NCBI RefSeq assembly: GCF_900220975.1
Contig: NZ_OBQD01000015.1
Location: 89,730 to 153,729 of the forward strand
Source: Rhizobium subbaraonis
GTDB taxonomy: Bacteria > Pseudomonadota > Alphaproteobacteria > Rhizobiales > Rhizobiaceae
Direction: 5' to 3'
Length of the DNA stretch: 64,000 nt
Shown: one piece after another, positions 7,998 to 18,607 of the stretch
How positions within the stretch are numbered: the first letter of the stretch is position 1
Layout: each line of letters opens with the position of its first letter
Made by a program: the position numbers and the translations under genes
The notes under the pieces: model-generated
Database searches by the model: none
What the model saw: the letters and a program-made list of their open reading frames with translations, nothing else
Told to the model about the DNA's origin: nothing

Positions 7998-10529
7998 ATG
8001 TTCATCGACAGGGTGCTTGCCCGCTTCAAGATTCAGACCAAGGTCGTTCTCTTCATTCTTCCTTTCGTCGTCAGCATCAGCGCCGTGGGCCTCACCGGCC
8101 TCTATGCTTCGGGCATGCTGCAGGGACGCATGGAAATCTCAAACAGCGTGCTGCAGTCGCTGAGCGGCTTCAAGGACGTCTATGCGGGAATGAACGCGTT
8201 CCTGCAGCAGACGTCTGAGGAGACGCGTGACGCCGTAACCAGAACGATCGACGCGCAGCAGGAGTTGCTGGCGGATACATTTGCCCAGGTCGAGGACGAG
8301 GCCGGACGGCGGCAGCTGCAGGAGGCCGTCGACGGCAGCACGATGATCGGCGAGCGCGTCGGCCAGCTCTGGACGCTGTACGAAAACGAACTCGCCTTGC
8401 GCCGGTCGATGGAAATGAGCCTCGCCAGCCTGCTCGGCGAGCAGATGAAGGTGCTGGAGGAGGCGACCCGCATCGAGCGGGGCGTACGCAAGGACGAAGA
8501 GGCGGCAAAGACCCTGCTGCGTGAGGCGGAGCGTCTGAAATCCGCAAGCGACGCGCTGAACGCGTTTTCGGCAAGCTTTTCCCGGGCACCCGACGCCGAA
8601 CAGAAGATCAAGGTTGCCGCCGACGCGCAGGCAGAGCTGGTCAAGCTGACGCGCCGTGTCCGCACCGGCCTTCCTGCCAACCAGAAGGCTGTCCACGAGA
8701 CGTTCGAGAAGACGGTGGACGAGATCGGCAAGCTTTCCGCCAGCGGCGACAAGAGCGAGGAAAATGCAGCGGCGATCGGCCGCCTCATCGCGCGCTTCCG
8801 CCAGACAGGGATCCAGCTGCAGAGTGCTGCCGCCCTGAAGATGCGCGACGCGACGATCACCTTTTCAAAGCTCGATGCGCCGCTGGTCAAGGCTGGCGCG
8901 CTGCTGGCCGTCACGCGCAAGCTCGTGAATTCGGCCTACTCGATCCGGATCGCCGCCGCCGGTTTCCTGCAGCGGCCCGACCAGGCGGGACGCGACAGGC
9001 TCGTGCGCGAGTTCAAGGTGATGGAGGCCGATGTCCAGAGCCTGTCCAATACCGCGGCCGAACTCCCCTTCTTCGAGAAGCTGATCGCCTCGCTGGCGCC
9101 GATGATCCGGCAGATGGACGAGGACAGCGCTGCCCTGGTCGAGATCAGCCACAAGCGCGAGGCCGAGTTTGCCGCCGCTGCCGCCGACATCGACCGGATC
9201 TGGGGGCAGATGACCGCCTTTGCGGAAGGCCAGAAGAACAATGCCTCCGTCGAGAGCGAGAAGGCGAACCAGGTGTCGGTGTTGGCCACGGTTTCGGGCA
9301 TCGTGATCGCGCTGCTTGCCGGCGGTGCCCTGGTGCTGACGCTGAAGGGGCCGATCGGCCAGATCACGGCGGCAATGCGCCGGCTGGCCGACGGCGTGCT
9401 CGATACCGCCATCGACGGCGGCGCGCGCCGCGACGAGATCGGCGACATGGCCCGTGCGCTCGGCGTGTTCAAGGAAAACGCCCTGTCGAAGATCCGCATC
9501 GAGGCGGAGAGCGAGCAGCAGCGCACGGCGGCCGATGCGGAACGGGAGAAGAACGACGCGGAGAAGCGCGAACTGGATCACCAGATCGATTTTGCCGTGA
9601 ACGCGCTCGCTGCAGGTCTCGGCAGGCTGGCGCAGGGCGACCTGTCCCGCCAGATCGATACCCCGTTCACCGGCCGACTGGAGCAGCTTCGGCAGGACTT
9701 CAACGTGTCGCTGACACGTCTGCAGGACACGCTCGGCCAGATCCGCAACAACGCCTTGTCGATCCAGCAGAGCGGTGCCGAACTGCGCGGCTCTTCCGAC
9801 CAGCTTTCCAAGCGCACGGAAGCGCAGGCCGCTTCGCTCGAGGAAACCGCCGCAGCCGTCGACCAGATCACGGTGACGGTCAAAGCGTCGGCAGAGCGGG
9901 CCCATGAGGCCAACGCCGTCGTCGTCGAGACCAAACGCAACGCCGACAGCTCGGCCGCCGTCGTCGGCAACGCCATCTCGGCCATGGGCCGCATCGAGGA
10001 TGCGTCTCGCAAGATCGAGCAGATCATCGAGGTGATCGACGACATCGCCTTCCAGACCAACCTTCTCGCGCTGAATGCCGGTATCGAGGCAGCGCGTGCG
10101 GGCGAGGCTGGCAAAGGCTTCGCCGTCGTCGCGCAGGAGGTCCGGGAGTTGGCGCAGCGTTCGGCCGAAGCCGCCCGCGAGATCAAGGTCCTGATCGAGA
10201 AGTCCACGCAGGAGGTCAACGCCGGCGCAAGGCTGGTGCAGGAGACGGGCTCGGTGCTGGCGTCGATCAGCCAGCAGATCGTATCGGTCAGCCAGCATGT
10301 GGACATGATGGCGACAGCCAGCCGCGACCAGGCCGTGGCGCTGAACGAGGTCAACGGTTCGGTCAACCAGATGGACCAGATGACCCAGCAGAACGCAGCC
10401 ATGGTGGAGACGACCACGGTCGCCTGCCGCCAGCTTTCGAGCGAGGCCGACACTTTGATGATGCTTGTCGAGCAGTTCCGGCTGGAGGCTGCCGACGCCC
10501 GCAAGTACCCGACCTACGAAGCGGCCTGA
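7998..10529 (+). CDS. methyl-accepting chemotaxis protein with large helical periplasmic domain
   Basis: An 843-residue chemoreceptor. Transmembrane helix 1 is about residues 17-37 and helix 2 about 424-448, enclosing a roughly 385-residue, mostly helical ligand-binding region of the HBM-like size class. HAMP-type sequence and a long coiled coil follow. The signalling tip contains [20 protein letters not shown] and then [18 protein letters not shown], near-universal in receptors that dock CheA/CheW. The protein ends KYPTYEAA without a C-terminal NWETF-type CheR/CheB tether. The ligand is unknown. A second receptor with a nearly matching cytoplasmic half follows 183 bases later, suggesting an old duplication with exchanged sensor domains. 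Confidence 0.93.
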   Translation: MFIDRVLARFKIQTKVVLFILPFVVSISAVGLTGLYASGMLQGRMEISNSVLQSLSGFKDVYAGMNAFLQQTSEETRDAVTRTIDAQQELLADTFAQVEDEAGRRQLQEAVDGSTMIGERVGQLWTLYENELALRRSMEMSLASLLGEQMKVLEEATRIERGVRKDEEAAKTLLREAERLKSASDALNAFSASFSRAPDAEQKIKVAADAQAELVKLTRRVRTGLPANQKAVHETFEKTVDEIGKLSASGDKSEENAAAIGRLIARFRQTGIQLQSAAALKMRDATITFSKLDAPLVKAGALLAVTRKLVNSAYSIRIAAAGFLQRPDQAGRDRLVREFKVMEADVQSLSNTAAELPFFEKLIASLAPMIRQMDEDSAALVEISHKREAEFAAAAADIDRIWGQMTAFAEGQKNNASVESEKANQVSVLATVSGIVIALLAGGALVLTLKGPIGQITAAMRRLADGVLDTAIDGGARRDEIGDMARALGVFKENALSKIRIEAESEQQRTAADAEREKNDAEKRELDHQIDFAVNALAAGLGRLAQGDLSRQIDTPFTGRLEQLRQDFNVSLTRLQDTLGQIRNNALSIQQSGAELRGSSDQLSKRTEAQAASLEETAAAVDQITVTVKASAERAHEANAVVVETKRNADSSAAVVGNAISAMGRIEDASRKIEQIIEVIDDIAFQTNLLALNAGIEAARAGEAGKGFAVVAQEVRELAQRSAEAAREIKVLIEKSTQEVNAGARLVQETGSVLASISQQIVSVSQHVDMMATASRDQAVALNEVNGSVNQMDQMTQQNAAMVETTTVACRQLSSEADTLMMLVEQFRLEAADARKYPTYEAA

Positions 10530-10553
10530 TCGTCGCGCAGCTCTGTTTCCTCG

Positions 10554-10588
10554 AAACGCCGTCCCGCAGCCATGTGGGGCGGCGTTTT
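10554..10588 (+). terminator. intrinsic terminator after the first chemoreceptor
   Basis: AAACGCCGTCCC pairs with GGGGCGGCGTTT (one wobble) over a ten-base loop, ending in TTTT. It suggests the two receptors are separate transcripts. Confidence 0.65.
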
Positions 10589-10712
10589 GCGTGCTTGCCT
10601 GCCGTCGAGCGGCGGAAAAGCGGAATTGTCAATTGTCAGACTTAAGGCGCAACCTTCAGTTTTTCTTATCAAGTGCAGCCTAAGCTAAGCTCTCGATATC
10701 CAGGAGTGTCTT

Positions 10713-12551
10713 ATGTTTCGAATGGTCAGGACCTCGATCGCTGCTCAGTATGTGGCCATGACGATCGGTCTCATCTTTCTCACCGGTGCGGTCATCGTCG
10801 GCGTCATGCACTACAACCTGCGCCAGTACGTCCTGCAGGAGGCAGCCACCGATGCGCGGGACGCCAGCCGAAACATGGCGGTGCTGCTGGCGGGCGATAT
10901 CGAGGGGTCGAAGATCGACATTGCGAGCGGAACACTCGTTTCAGTGCAGGCCGAATCGGTGTCGGACTTTGTCAACCACAGTCTCGTCGACCGGACGGCG
11001 CAATCGATCGCCGGCGTCGCCACCATCTTCCGCAGGGAGGGCGCCGACTATCTTCGCGTCTCCACCAACGTGAAGAAGGAAGACGGCAGCCGCGCAGTCG
11101 GCACCAGGCTTGCGGCCGATCACCCCGCCCAGGCTGCTCTTGCCAGAGGCGAGGCCTACTATGGTCCCGCCGAGCTGTTCGGCAAACAGTTCATGACCGG
11201 CTACTTCCCGATCAAGGCGCAAGGGGGAGCCAATGTCGGGACGATGTTCATCGGCATCCCCATGGAAGTCTATTTTGCCAAGATCCACACGTTGCAGGTC
11301 ATGGCGGTCGCGGCCGGGCTGTTTGCCCTGCTTGCCTTCGGCGCTTTGGCTTATGCCACCGTGAGGCGTTCGGTGCGGCCGTTGCGTTCGCTCATCGCTG
11401 CAGTGCGTGACATTGCCGATGGACGGCTTGAGGCCGAGGTCCCCTGTCTTGATAAAGCCAACGAGTTCGGCCAGATCGCCCGCGCCCTCGAGGTCTTCCG
11501 TGACAATGCCGTGCGCAAGATCTCGGCCGAGCGCGAGGCCGCTGCCCGGCAGGAAGAAGCGGCCCGGGAGCGGACGCGCGCGGATGGTGAAAAGCAGCAG
11601 ACCGACCGCGAGATCTCTTTCGCGGTTGACGAACTTGCCACAGGCCTTGGCCGCCTGGCACAGGGTGACGTCTCCCGTGGTATCGACAGCCCGTTTGCAG
11701 GGCGGCTCGACGATCTGCGTCGCGACTTCAACGCTTCGCTCGCGCGGCTTCAGGATACGCTGTTGCAGATTCGCGCCAACGCGGCGTCGATCCAGCAAAG
11801 CGGTGGCGACATGCGGCAGTCCGCCGAAGCCTTGTCGCGGCGAACGGAGTCCCAGGCCGCCTCGCTGGAGGAGACCGCTGCCGCGGTCGAGGAGATCACC
11901 GTGACCGTCCGCGCTTCCGCCGATCGGGCGCAGGAAGCCAACCTCCGGGTCACGGAGACGCGCCGGACCGCGGACGAATCCGGCCTCGTCGTCTCCAGCG
12001 CGATCGCTGCGATGGGCCGCATCGAAGAGGCCTCGCGCAAGATCGAGCAGATCATCGAGGTGATCGACGATATCGCCTTCCAGACCAACCTCCTGGCTCT
12101 GAACGCAGGCATAGAGGCGGCGCGCGCCGGCGATGCCGGCAAGGGGTTTGCCGTCGTTGCACAGGAGGTGCGCGAACTCGCCCAGCGCTCCGCCGAGGCG
12201 GCGCGGGAGATCAAGTCCCTGATCGAGCGTTCGACGCAGGAGGTGGAGGCGGGCTCCCGCCTCGTTCAGGATACCGGTGCCGTGCTTTCCACGATCAGTG
12301 CGCAGGTGGCAGCCGTCAGCCAGCACGTCGAGACCATTGCCACGGCCAGCCGCGATCAGTCCGCAGCGCTGCAGGAGGTCAATACGTCCGTCAACCACAT
12401 GGACCAGATGACCCAGCAGAACGCCTCCATGGTGGAGAGCACGAGTGCCTCCAGCCGCAAGCTCGCGGACGAGGCCGACGCACTGATGGCGCTGGTCGCG
12501 CAGTTCCGCCTGGCAGAGCAAGGCAGCGCGGCGCGGAGGTACGCCGCCTGA
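10713..12551 (+). CDS. methyl-accepting chemotaxis protein with Cache-type sensor domain
   Basis: A 612-residue chemoreceptor. Transmembrane segments lie at about residues 9-32 and 195-216, with a roughly 160-residue periplasmic domain between them. The pattern [22 protein letters not shown] ... YFPIK is typical of single Cache (sCache_3-like) domains. HAMP, coiled coil and the tip [20 protein letters not shown] follow. The cytoplasmic half is very like that of the preceding receptor, including QQSG..LR..A..LS(K/R)[18 protein letters not shown] 10713 has a CAGGAG site upstream; an in-frame ATG nine bases later is an alternative start. The ligand is unknown. Confidence 0.93.
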   Translation: MFRMVRTSIAAQYVAMTIGLIFLTGAVIVGVMHYNLRQYVLQEAATDARDASRNMAVLLAGDIEGSKIDIASGTLVSVQAESVSDFVNHSLVDRTAQSIAGVATIFRREGADYLRVSTNVKKEDGSRAVGTRLAADHPAQAALARGEAYYGPAELFGKQFMTGYFPIKAQGGANVGTMFIGIPMEVYFAKIHTLQVMAVAAGLFALLAFGALAYATVRRSVRPLRSLIAAVRDIADGRLEAEVPCLDKANEFGQIARALEVFRDNAVRKISAEREAAARQEEAARERTRADGEKQQTDREISFAVDELATGLGRLAQGDVSRGIDSPFAGRLDDLRRDFNASLARLQDTLLQIRANAASIQQSGGDMRQSAEALSRRTESQAASLEETAAAVEEITVTVRASADRAQEANLRVTETRRTADESGLVVSSAIAAMGRIEEASRKIEQIIEVIDDIAFQTNLLALNAGIEAARAGDAGKGFAVVAQEVRELAQRSAEAAREIKSLIERSTQEVEAGSRLVQDTGAVLSTISAQVAAVSQHVETIATASRDQSAALQEVNTSVNHMDQMTQQNASMVESTSASSRKLADEADALMALVAQFRLAEQGSAARRYAA

Positions 12552-12617
12552 AGCACCAGTGGCTGCGGATGGTCCGGATATAGAAGTGAAGAAGCAACTG
12601 ACCCGTCCGGGCAACCG

Positions 12618-13709
12618 CTACTCCAGCAGCCGTGCCACGAGCGCGGCCTGGGAACTGACCTCGAGCTTCCTGAAAATGTTCTTCACATGCGAGCGCACGG
12701 TCTCGTAGCTGAGGCCGCCGCCGAGGGCGATCTCTTTCAGCGACAGGCCCGCGGCGATTGCCGAGGAAATCTCCGCCTCCTTCGGCGTCAGCCGGTAGCG
12801 GGCCTGGATGTGCTCACATCTCTGGTGCGCGGCAGCGCCCGGTTCGATGATGACGGCCACCGTCGGACCGTTGAGGAGTTCGGTGAAAGGATCGGACTTC
12901 ATGCGCAAGAGCGTCAGCTTGTAATTCGCTCCGGTGGCGGATTTCTCCACCGCGACGTAGGGCTTATGCTGCAATCCCTGCCGTGACAGCAGAAATCTCA
13001 GCGTTTCCGCGGCTCGCTCGCTTTTCAGTGCAAGCTTGCCGCCTGCCGTCACCGTCGCCGCTTCTCCCTCCGCGATCATGCATTGCGCCCGGTCGTTCAG
13101 CGTGCGGATGCTTCCCCTCTCGGAGACGTATATCAGGCCCGCGCCGATCGCTTCGAAAAGCGCATGCCCTGCGCGCCATTCGCCGGACACCAGATCGCCC
13201 CGCCGGGCGAAATCGACCGCGCGCCTGAGATGCGGGGCAAGCTCGGTATAGAGCCCGGCTGCATTGTGATTGAAGTCGCTGTCGGTGGAGGAGGTGCAGG
13301 TGGAGAGGATGAAGGTGCGGGTATCGTCTCGCACGATGGTGACGCCGATGCTTGTCTCGCAGCCGGTCTGGCTCTTGAGCCAGTCGTTGTAGAACTCCGT
13401 CTTGGCCAGTTCCGCGCGCGGGACGATGCTCTCCGCGGTCAAGCCCTGGCCGACCGGCACCGATAGCGTTCCGGGCACCCAGGGGTTGATGGCAGCGAAA
13501 TGCCGGTGGAACTGGTCAAGTTCGTGGCTGCTGAAGCCGGATACGTAGCCGACATGGGCAACCGGCGAACCGATGTCCTGGTAGTGAAAGGCGGACTTGC
13601 CGTTTGGCAGGGTCGTCGCAAGCCGATCGAGAAAGTCCTGCCAGCTGCATTCGCCAAACAGGCTGCCATAGATCAGATCAGTCAGTTCTGCCGAACTTGC
13701 CACCGCCAT
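12618..13709 (-). CDS. LuxR-type HTH transcriptional regulator
   Basis: About 363 residues. The C-terminal 60 residues are a GerE/LuxR helix-turn-helix (RLTPKEAEISSAIAAGLSLK ... ETVRSHVKNIFRKLEVSS). The long N-terminal region shows no receiver aspartate and no clear acyl-homoserine-lactone pocket and may be PAS-like; its signal is unknown. The frame extends to a TTG at 13748 with no ribosome binding site. I prefer ATG 13709 (MAVASSAELTDLIYGSLF), though its Shine-Dalgarno (GGAGG) is rather far upstream. It is convergent with the second chemoreceptor, 66 bases apart. Confidence 0.85.
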   Translation of the reverse strand: MAVASSAELTDLIYGSLFGECSWQDFLDRLATTLPNGKSAFHYQDIGSPVAHVGYVSGFSSHELDQFHRHFAAINPWVPGTLSVPVGQGLTAESIVPRAELAKTEFYNDWLKSQTGCETSIGVTIVRDDTRTFILSTCTSSTDSDFNHNAAGLYTELAPHLRRAVDFARRGDLVSGEWRAGHALFEAIGAGLIYVSERGSIRTLNDRAQCMIAEGEAATVTAGGKLALKSERAAETLRFLLSRQGLQHKPYVAVEKSATGANYKLTLLRMKSDPFTELLNGPTVAVIIEPGAAAHQRCEHIQARYRLTPKEAEISSAIAAGLSLKEIALGGGLSYETVRSHVKNIFRKLEVSSQAALVARLLE

Positions 13710-13801
13710 CTGCGACCCGACATTCCTCCGCCTTGATGCTGAACTCAATTAAAGGGGTATTATGGTCGGTTGTGCAATCAAAAAGACCGGCGCGAGCTGC
13801 G

Positions 13802-13851
13802 GCCTGCGTGGACGGCGATAGTCACGCAGGCGAGCCGGAGAGAGTTCCGGC
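13802..13851 (-). terminator. tandem hairpins downstream of the aceA/small-protein genes
   Basis: Two adjacent dyads lie here: GCCTGCGTG/CACGCAGGC (9 bp, 12-base loop) and GCCGGA/TCCGGC (6 bp, 6-base loop). On the minus strand a CTTTTTG run follows about 20 bases on. They sit just after the stop of the minus-strand small gene and probably end the aceA transcript. Confidence 0.45.
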
Positions 13852-13886
13852 CCGCCACGCAGTCTGAGGTCATCCGCCAGCGGACG

Positions 13887-14126
13887 TCACGCCCGGCCCT
13901 GGGTGACGATCACGGGGATGAGAAGGTCGCCCCAGTTGCCGTCGCCGCCGTGGTGGCGAGCCGAACGCACGAGCTCGACAGAGACCCCGGCCTCTACGGC
14001 CTTCATCACGGCATGGTTCAGGCGGTGAAGATCGTTCGCGACCATGCGGATCAGCGCCTGCTGGTCCGGCGTCATCGCCGAGGATTGTTCCTCTGCTCTT
14101 TCCTTCACACGGGTCTGGACGGTCAT
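13887..14126 (-). CDS. small hypothetical protein downstream of isocitrate lyase
   Basis: A 79-residue protein (MTVQTRVKERAEEQSSAMTP) with no signal peptide or membrane segment. Residues 20-60 look like an amphipathic helix (MVANDLHRLNHAVMKAVEAG) and the C-terminus is compact (GNWGDLLIPVIVTQGRA). ATG 14126 is preceded by AGGAGAAATGCC, a good ribosome binding site. It is co-directional with aceA, 128 bases downstream, and both are likely on one transcript. I do not recognise a family. Context suggests a role connected to glyoxylate-shunt growth, which is inference only. Confidence 0.7.
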   Translation of the reverse strand: MTVQTRVKERAEEQSSAMTPDQQALIRMVANDLHRLNHAVMKAVEAGVSVELVRSARHHGGDGNWGDLLIPVIVTQGRA

Positions 14127-14191
14127 GGCATTTCTCCTCTTTTGATCGGGGTTCTTGAAAGTTTGGTCCTGGGGGTGCGCTTTACGTCTCT

Positions 14192-14217
14192 GCCTCTCCC
14201 CGAATGCGGGGAGAGGC
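14192..14217. repeat. palindromic repeat, RIME-like half
   Basis: Eleven-base perfect arms (GCCTCTCCCCG / CGGGGAGAGGC) surround AATG between aceA and the small downstream gene. The CTCCCCG...CGGGGAG core matches the second stem of rhizobial intergenic mosaic (RIME) elements as I remember them. It could modulate expression between the two genes. Confidence 0.5.
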
Positions 14218-14254
14218 GGGGGCGAGGGCGCGATCTCGCCTCCTGATCTGCCGT

Positions 14255-15544
<1,290 letters not shown>

Positions 15545-15610
15545 ATAATCCATCCTCCATGTCGAACTCTTGTTGCCTGCGCCACTCGCTGATTTGCGAA
15601 TTGCCGGAAG

Positions 15611-15634
15611 GCGATGTGAAAATATTTACATCGC
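15611..15634. promoter_or_regulatory. candidate operator between aceA and its divergent regulator
   Basis: Near-perfect dyad with 10-bp arms, GCGATGTGAA and TTTACATCGC, around AATA, with one mismatch. It lies 67-90 bases upstream of the aceA start. The TTTACA/TGTAAA half-site recurs three times on the other side of the gap (15715, 15723, 15732). It is the best candidate binding site for the adjacent XRE-family regulator. Confidence 0.55.
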
Positions 15635-15699
15635 AGCGCAAAAATCTTCGAGGGGAAATGAATAATCAAGCTATGGAAACGGGTTAACATGTATCCGAC

Positions 15700-15737
15700 T
15701 TGACAAGCGCCAGCTGTAAAATTGTAAATAATGTAAA
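15700..15737 (+). promoter_or_regulatory. putative promoter of the XRE-family regulator with TGTAAA repeats
   Basis: TTGACA at 15700-15705 is followed after 17 bases by TGTAAA at 15723-15728, a reasonable -35/-10 pair about 55 bases before the regulator start. TGTAAA occurs three times here (15715, 15723, 15732), overlapping the -10 region, which would suit autoregulation. Confidence 0.45.
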
Positions 15738-15783
15738 AGCGTCGATCGATGCAAACGATGCTGCGAGTGTCAAAGGATTGACA

Positions 15784-17199
15784 ATGGCCGAGAACAAGAT
15801 CTTTGCGGGCCCGAAGGTCCGCCGCATCCGCAACACGCTCGGGCTGACGCAGACGGCCATGGCGGAAGCGCTGTCGATCTCGCCCTCCTATCTCAACCTG
15901 ATCGAGCGGAACCAGCGGCCGCTGACGGTGCAGCTGCTGTTGCGGCTCGCATCCGTCTACAAGGTCGACATCGAGGATCTCCAGGGCGAGGCGGGCGGCA
16001 GCATCCGGCAATTGCGCGACGTGTTCGCAGACCCGCTTCTCTCCGGCGAATTGCCGGGCGATCTGGAACTGGTCGAGGTGGCCGAAGCCGCGCCGAATGT
16101 TGCCGGCGGCATTCTCAAGCTCTACCGCGCCTATCGCGAGCAGGCGTCGCGCCTTTCCGATCTCGCCGATCTCCTGGCGAGCGAGGGGCGGGCGACTGCG
16201 ATCGCCGGCGCACGCCTGCCGATGGACGAGGTGCGCGAGGCGCTGGAGCAGCGGGCGAACTACTTCGACGGTATCGATGTGGCCGCGGAGGCCTTCCATG
16301 CAGCACTTGCTCCGGGCGACGATCTGCTGGGCGCGCTCAAGACGTGGCTGAGAAAGGAGCACGGTGTGGTCGTGCGCGTGCTGCCGATCCATACGATGCC
16401 GACCCTGCGCCGGCGGTTCGATCGGCATTCCATGCGCCTGTTCCTGTCGGAGCGGCTTTCGCATCACGGCCAGCTGGGCGAGGTGGCGATGGAGGTGGCG
16501 CAGATCGCATTGAATGACCAGATTGCGCAGGCGCTGGGCGGTCTCGCGCTATCCGGCAGCGAGGCGCGCCGGATCGCCCGCTTCGAGCTCGCCAGATACG
16601 GCGCCCACGCCCTGATGATGCCCTACGATGCCTTTTTCGCCGCCGCCCAGCGGGCGCGTTTCGATCTCGACGTCTTGCGGGCGCGCTTTGCGGTTTCCTT
16701 CGAACAGGTGGCAAACCGGCTGACCACGCTGCAGCGTCAGGGGCAGGCGGCGATCCCCTTCTTCCTGCTGGAGGTGGACAATGCCGGTCACCGCCTGCGC
16801 CGGGCGGGCGCACAGGGCTTCCCGCAGGCACGCTTCGGCGGCGGGTGTCCCAAGCTCAATGTGCATGCTGCCTTTGCGCAGCCGGGACAGATCCTCGTCG
16901 ACCGCCTCGAAATGCCTGACGGGTTCGGCTTTCTCGCCTTGTCGAGAACCGTCGAAGGCCCGCAGGCCACGTTCGGCGAACGGGTGCGGCGCACGGCGAT
17001 CCTTGTTGGTTGCGAGGCGTCCCTTGCAAAGGAAACGGTCTATGGGGAGGCGGTTGCAGCCCTCCCGCCGGTTGCCGCCGGAACCGCGTGTCGCTTCTGT
17101 GAACGACAGGGCTGTCTGGCCCGTGCCGAGCCGCCCGTGACGCGCCCTCTGGGGCTCGATGAGATGGTGGCCGGGCTCAGTCTCTTCGATTTTCAATGA
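15784..17199 (+). CDS. XRE-family transcriptional regulator, RamB/ScfR-like
   Basis: A 471-residue regulator. An N-terminal XRE helix-turn-helix (residues about 7-62: KVRRIRNTLGLTQTAMAEAL then SISPSYLNLIERNQRPLT) is followed by an IrrE/DUF955-like region and a DUF2083-like C-terminus. The C-terminus has a cysteine cluster, CRFCERQGC, before RAEPPVTRPLGLDEM. This is the architecture of short-chain fatty acid/glyoxylate regulators such as RamB. The frame is open 28 codons upstream, but ATG 15784 (MAENKIFAGPKVRRIRN) matches the family N-terminus. Divergence from aceA points to control of isocitrate lyase. Whether it activates or represses cannot be read from sequence. Confidence 0.85.
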   Translation: MAENKIFAGPKVRRIRNTLGLTQTAMAEALSISPSYLNLIERNQRPLTVQLLLRLASVYKVDIEDLQGEAGGSIRQLRDVFADPLLSGELPGDLELVEVAEAAPNVAGGILKLYRAYREQASRLSDLADLLASEGRATAIAGARLPMDEVREALEQRANYFDGIDVAAEAFHAALAPGDDLLGALKTWLRKEHGVVVRVLPIHTMPTLRRRFDRHSMRLFLSERLSHHGQLGEVAMEVAQIALNDQIAQALGGLALSGSEARRIARFELARYGAHALMMPYDAFFAAAQRARFDLDVLRARFAVSFEQVANRLTTLQRQGQAAIPFFLLEVDNAGHRLRRAGAQGFPQARFGGGCPKLNVHAAFAQPGQILVDRLEMPDGFGFLALSRTVEGPQATFGERVRRTAILVGCEASLAKETVYGEAVAALPPVAAGTACRFCERQGCLARAEPPVTRPLGLDEMVAGLSLFDFQ

Positions 17200-17373
17200 A
17201 TTTCCGCTTGCATTCCGTTATCAAAGCGATTTCAAATATGATACGAATGGTGGGATTGTGATATCAAATTGACAAAGCTTTACGTGAGAATGAAGCTTGT
17301 CGCGCGTTGAAAAAGAAAGATAATCAATAAAGAACCGCCACTCGGGGAACCGATAAAACTGGGAGTTACATGC

Positions 17374-18474
17374 ATGAAAAGACGTAACCTTTTGGCGACC
17401 GCCGCTGTGATTGCCCTGAGCGCTGTGATTGGCGTGCAGGCCGAGGCGCAAGACAGAGTTGTCAATGTCTACAACTGGTCCGATTACATAGATGAATCGA
17501 TCCTGGCCGACTTCACCAAGGAGACCGGCATCAAGGTCGTCTACGACGTCTTTGATTCCAACGAGACGCTTGAAACCAAGCTGCTCGCCGGGGGCACCGG
17601 CTATGACGTCGTCGTACCTACCGGAAACTTCCTGCAGCGGCAGATTCAGGCCGGCGTCTTTCAGAAGCTGGACAAGTCGAAGTTGCCGAACCTTTCCAAC
17701 ATGTGGGACGAAGTCTCGCAGCGCGTCGCAGCCTATGACCCGGGCAACGAATACGCCATCGACTATATGTGGGGCACCACCGGCATCGGCTATAACGTGA
17801 AGAAGGCCAAGGAGATCCTCGGCAGCGATGCGGCTCCGGGCTGGGACGTGATCTTCAATCCGGAGATCGCCGCGAAGTTCAAGGATTGCGGCATCTACGT
17901 TCTGGATACGGCTGACGAGATTGTTCCGGCGGCGTTGAACTACCTGGGCCTCGACCCCAATTCCAAGGACACGGCCGATCTGGAAAAGGCCGGTGCGCTG
18001 CTGGAATCGGTGCGTCCGTTCATCCGCAAGTTCCACTCGTCGGAATACATCAACGCACTCGCCAACGGCGACATCTGCCTGGCGCTCGGCTGGTCCGGCG
18101 ACATCCTGCAGGCGCGCGACCGTGCGGCCGAGGCCGGCGCGGGTGTAGAGGTGAACTACACCATCCCCGACGGCGGCGCCCTGATGTGGTTCGACATGAT
18201 GGCGATCCCGACGGATGCCCCGCATGTCGAGGAGGCGCATGAGTTCATCAACTACATCATGAGGCCGGAAGTCGCGGCCAAGGCGTCGAACTACATCTTC
18301 TACGCAAACGGCAACAAGGCGTCGCAGGCCTTCATCGACAAGGAGATCATCGACGATCCGGCGATCTATCCGCCGGAAGACGTGATGAAGAAGCTCTACA
18401 CGAAGCTGCCCTACGATCCGAAGACGCAGCGGGTTGTGACCCGCATCTGGACCAAGGTCGTCACCGGCCAGTAA
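17374..18474 (+). CDS. potF: polyamine ABC transporter, periplasmic substrate-binding protein (PotF-type)
   Basis: A 366-residue periplasmic binding protein with an N-terminal signal peptide (MKRRNLLATAAVIALSAVIG, cleavage probably after VQAEA). The mature start VVNVYNWSDYIDESILADFT and the blocks YDVVVPTGNFL and WGTTGIGYN are characteristic of PotF/SpuD-type putrescine binders. It opens potFGHI and is separated from potG by a strong hairpin. The putrescine catabolism-like genes at 3164-5993 make putrescine the likeliest ligand; spermidine cannot be excluded. Confidence 0.92.
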   Translation: MKRRNLLATAAVIALSAVIGVQAEAQDRVVNVYNWSDYIDESILADFTKETGIKVVYDVFDSNETLETKLLAGGTGYDVVVPTGNFLQRQIQAGVFQKLDKSKLPNLSNMWDEVSQRVAAYDPGNEYAIDYMWGTTGIGYNVKKAKEILGSDAAPGWDVIFNPEIAAKFKDCGIYVLDTADEIVPAALNYLGLDPNSKDTADLEKAGALLESVRPFIRKFHSSEYINALANGDICLALGWSGDILQARDRAAEAGAGVEVNYTIPDGGALMWFDMMAIPTDAPHVEEAHEFINYIMRPEVAAKASNYIFYANGNKASQAFIDKEIIDDPAIYPPEDVMKKLYTKLPYDPKTQRVVTRIWTKVVTGQ

Positions 18475-18485
18475 TGCACGAGATA

Positions 18486-18517
18486 CAAATTGCCCGGATA
18501 TCCTTCCGGGCAATTTG
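18486..18517 (+). terminator. strong hairpin between potF and potG
   Basis: Perfect 13-bp arms CAAATTGCCCGGA / TCCGGGCAATTTG enclose a six-base loop, starting 12 bases after the potF stop. No T-run follows, so it is more likely a 3'-end stabiliser or partial attenuator that keeps potF mRNA above potGHI. Confidence 0.7.
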
Positions 18518-18607
18518 CTGTTGAGCGTCCAGTGCACGATAGGCGGTCGAAATCGACTTCCGGACGGGATCGTGCAGATATCGAACGAAAACAACCGGGG
18601 GCAGTCA

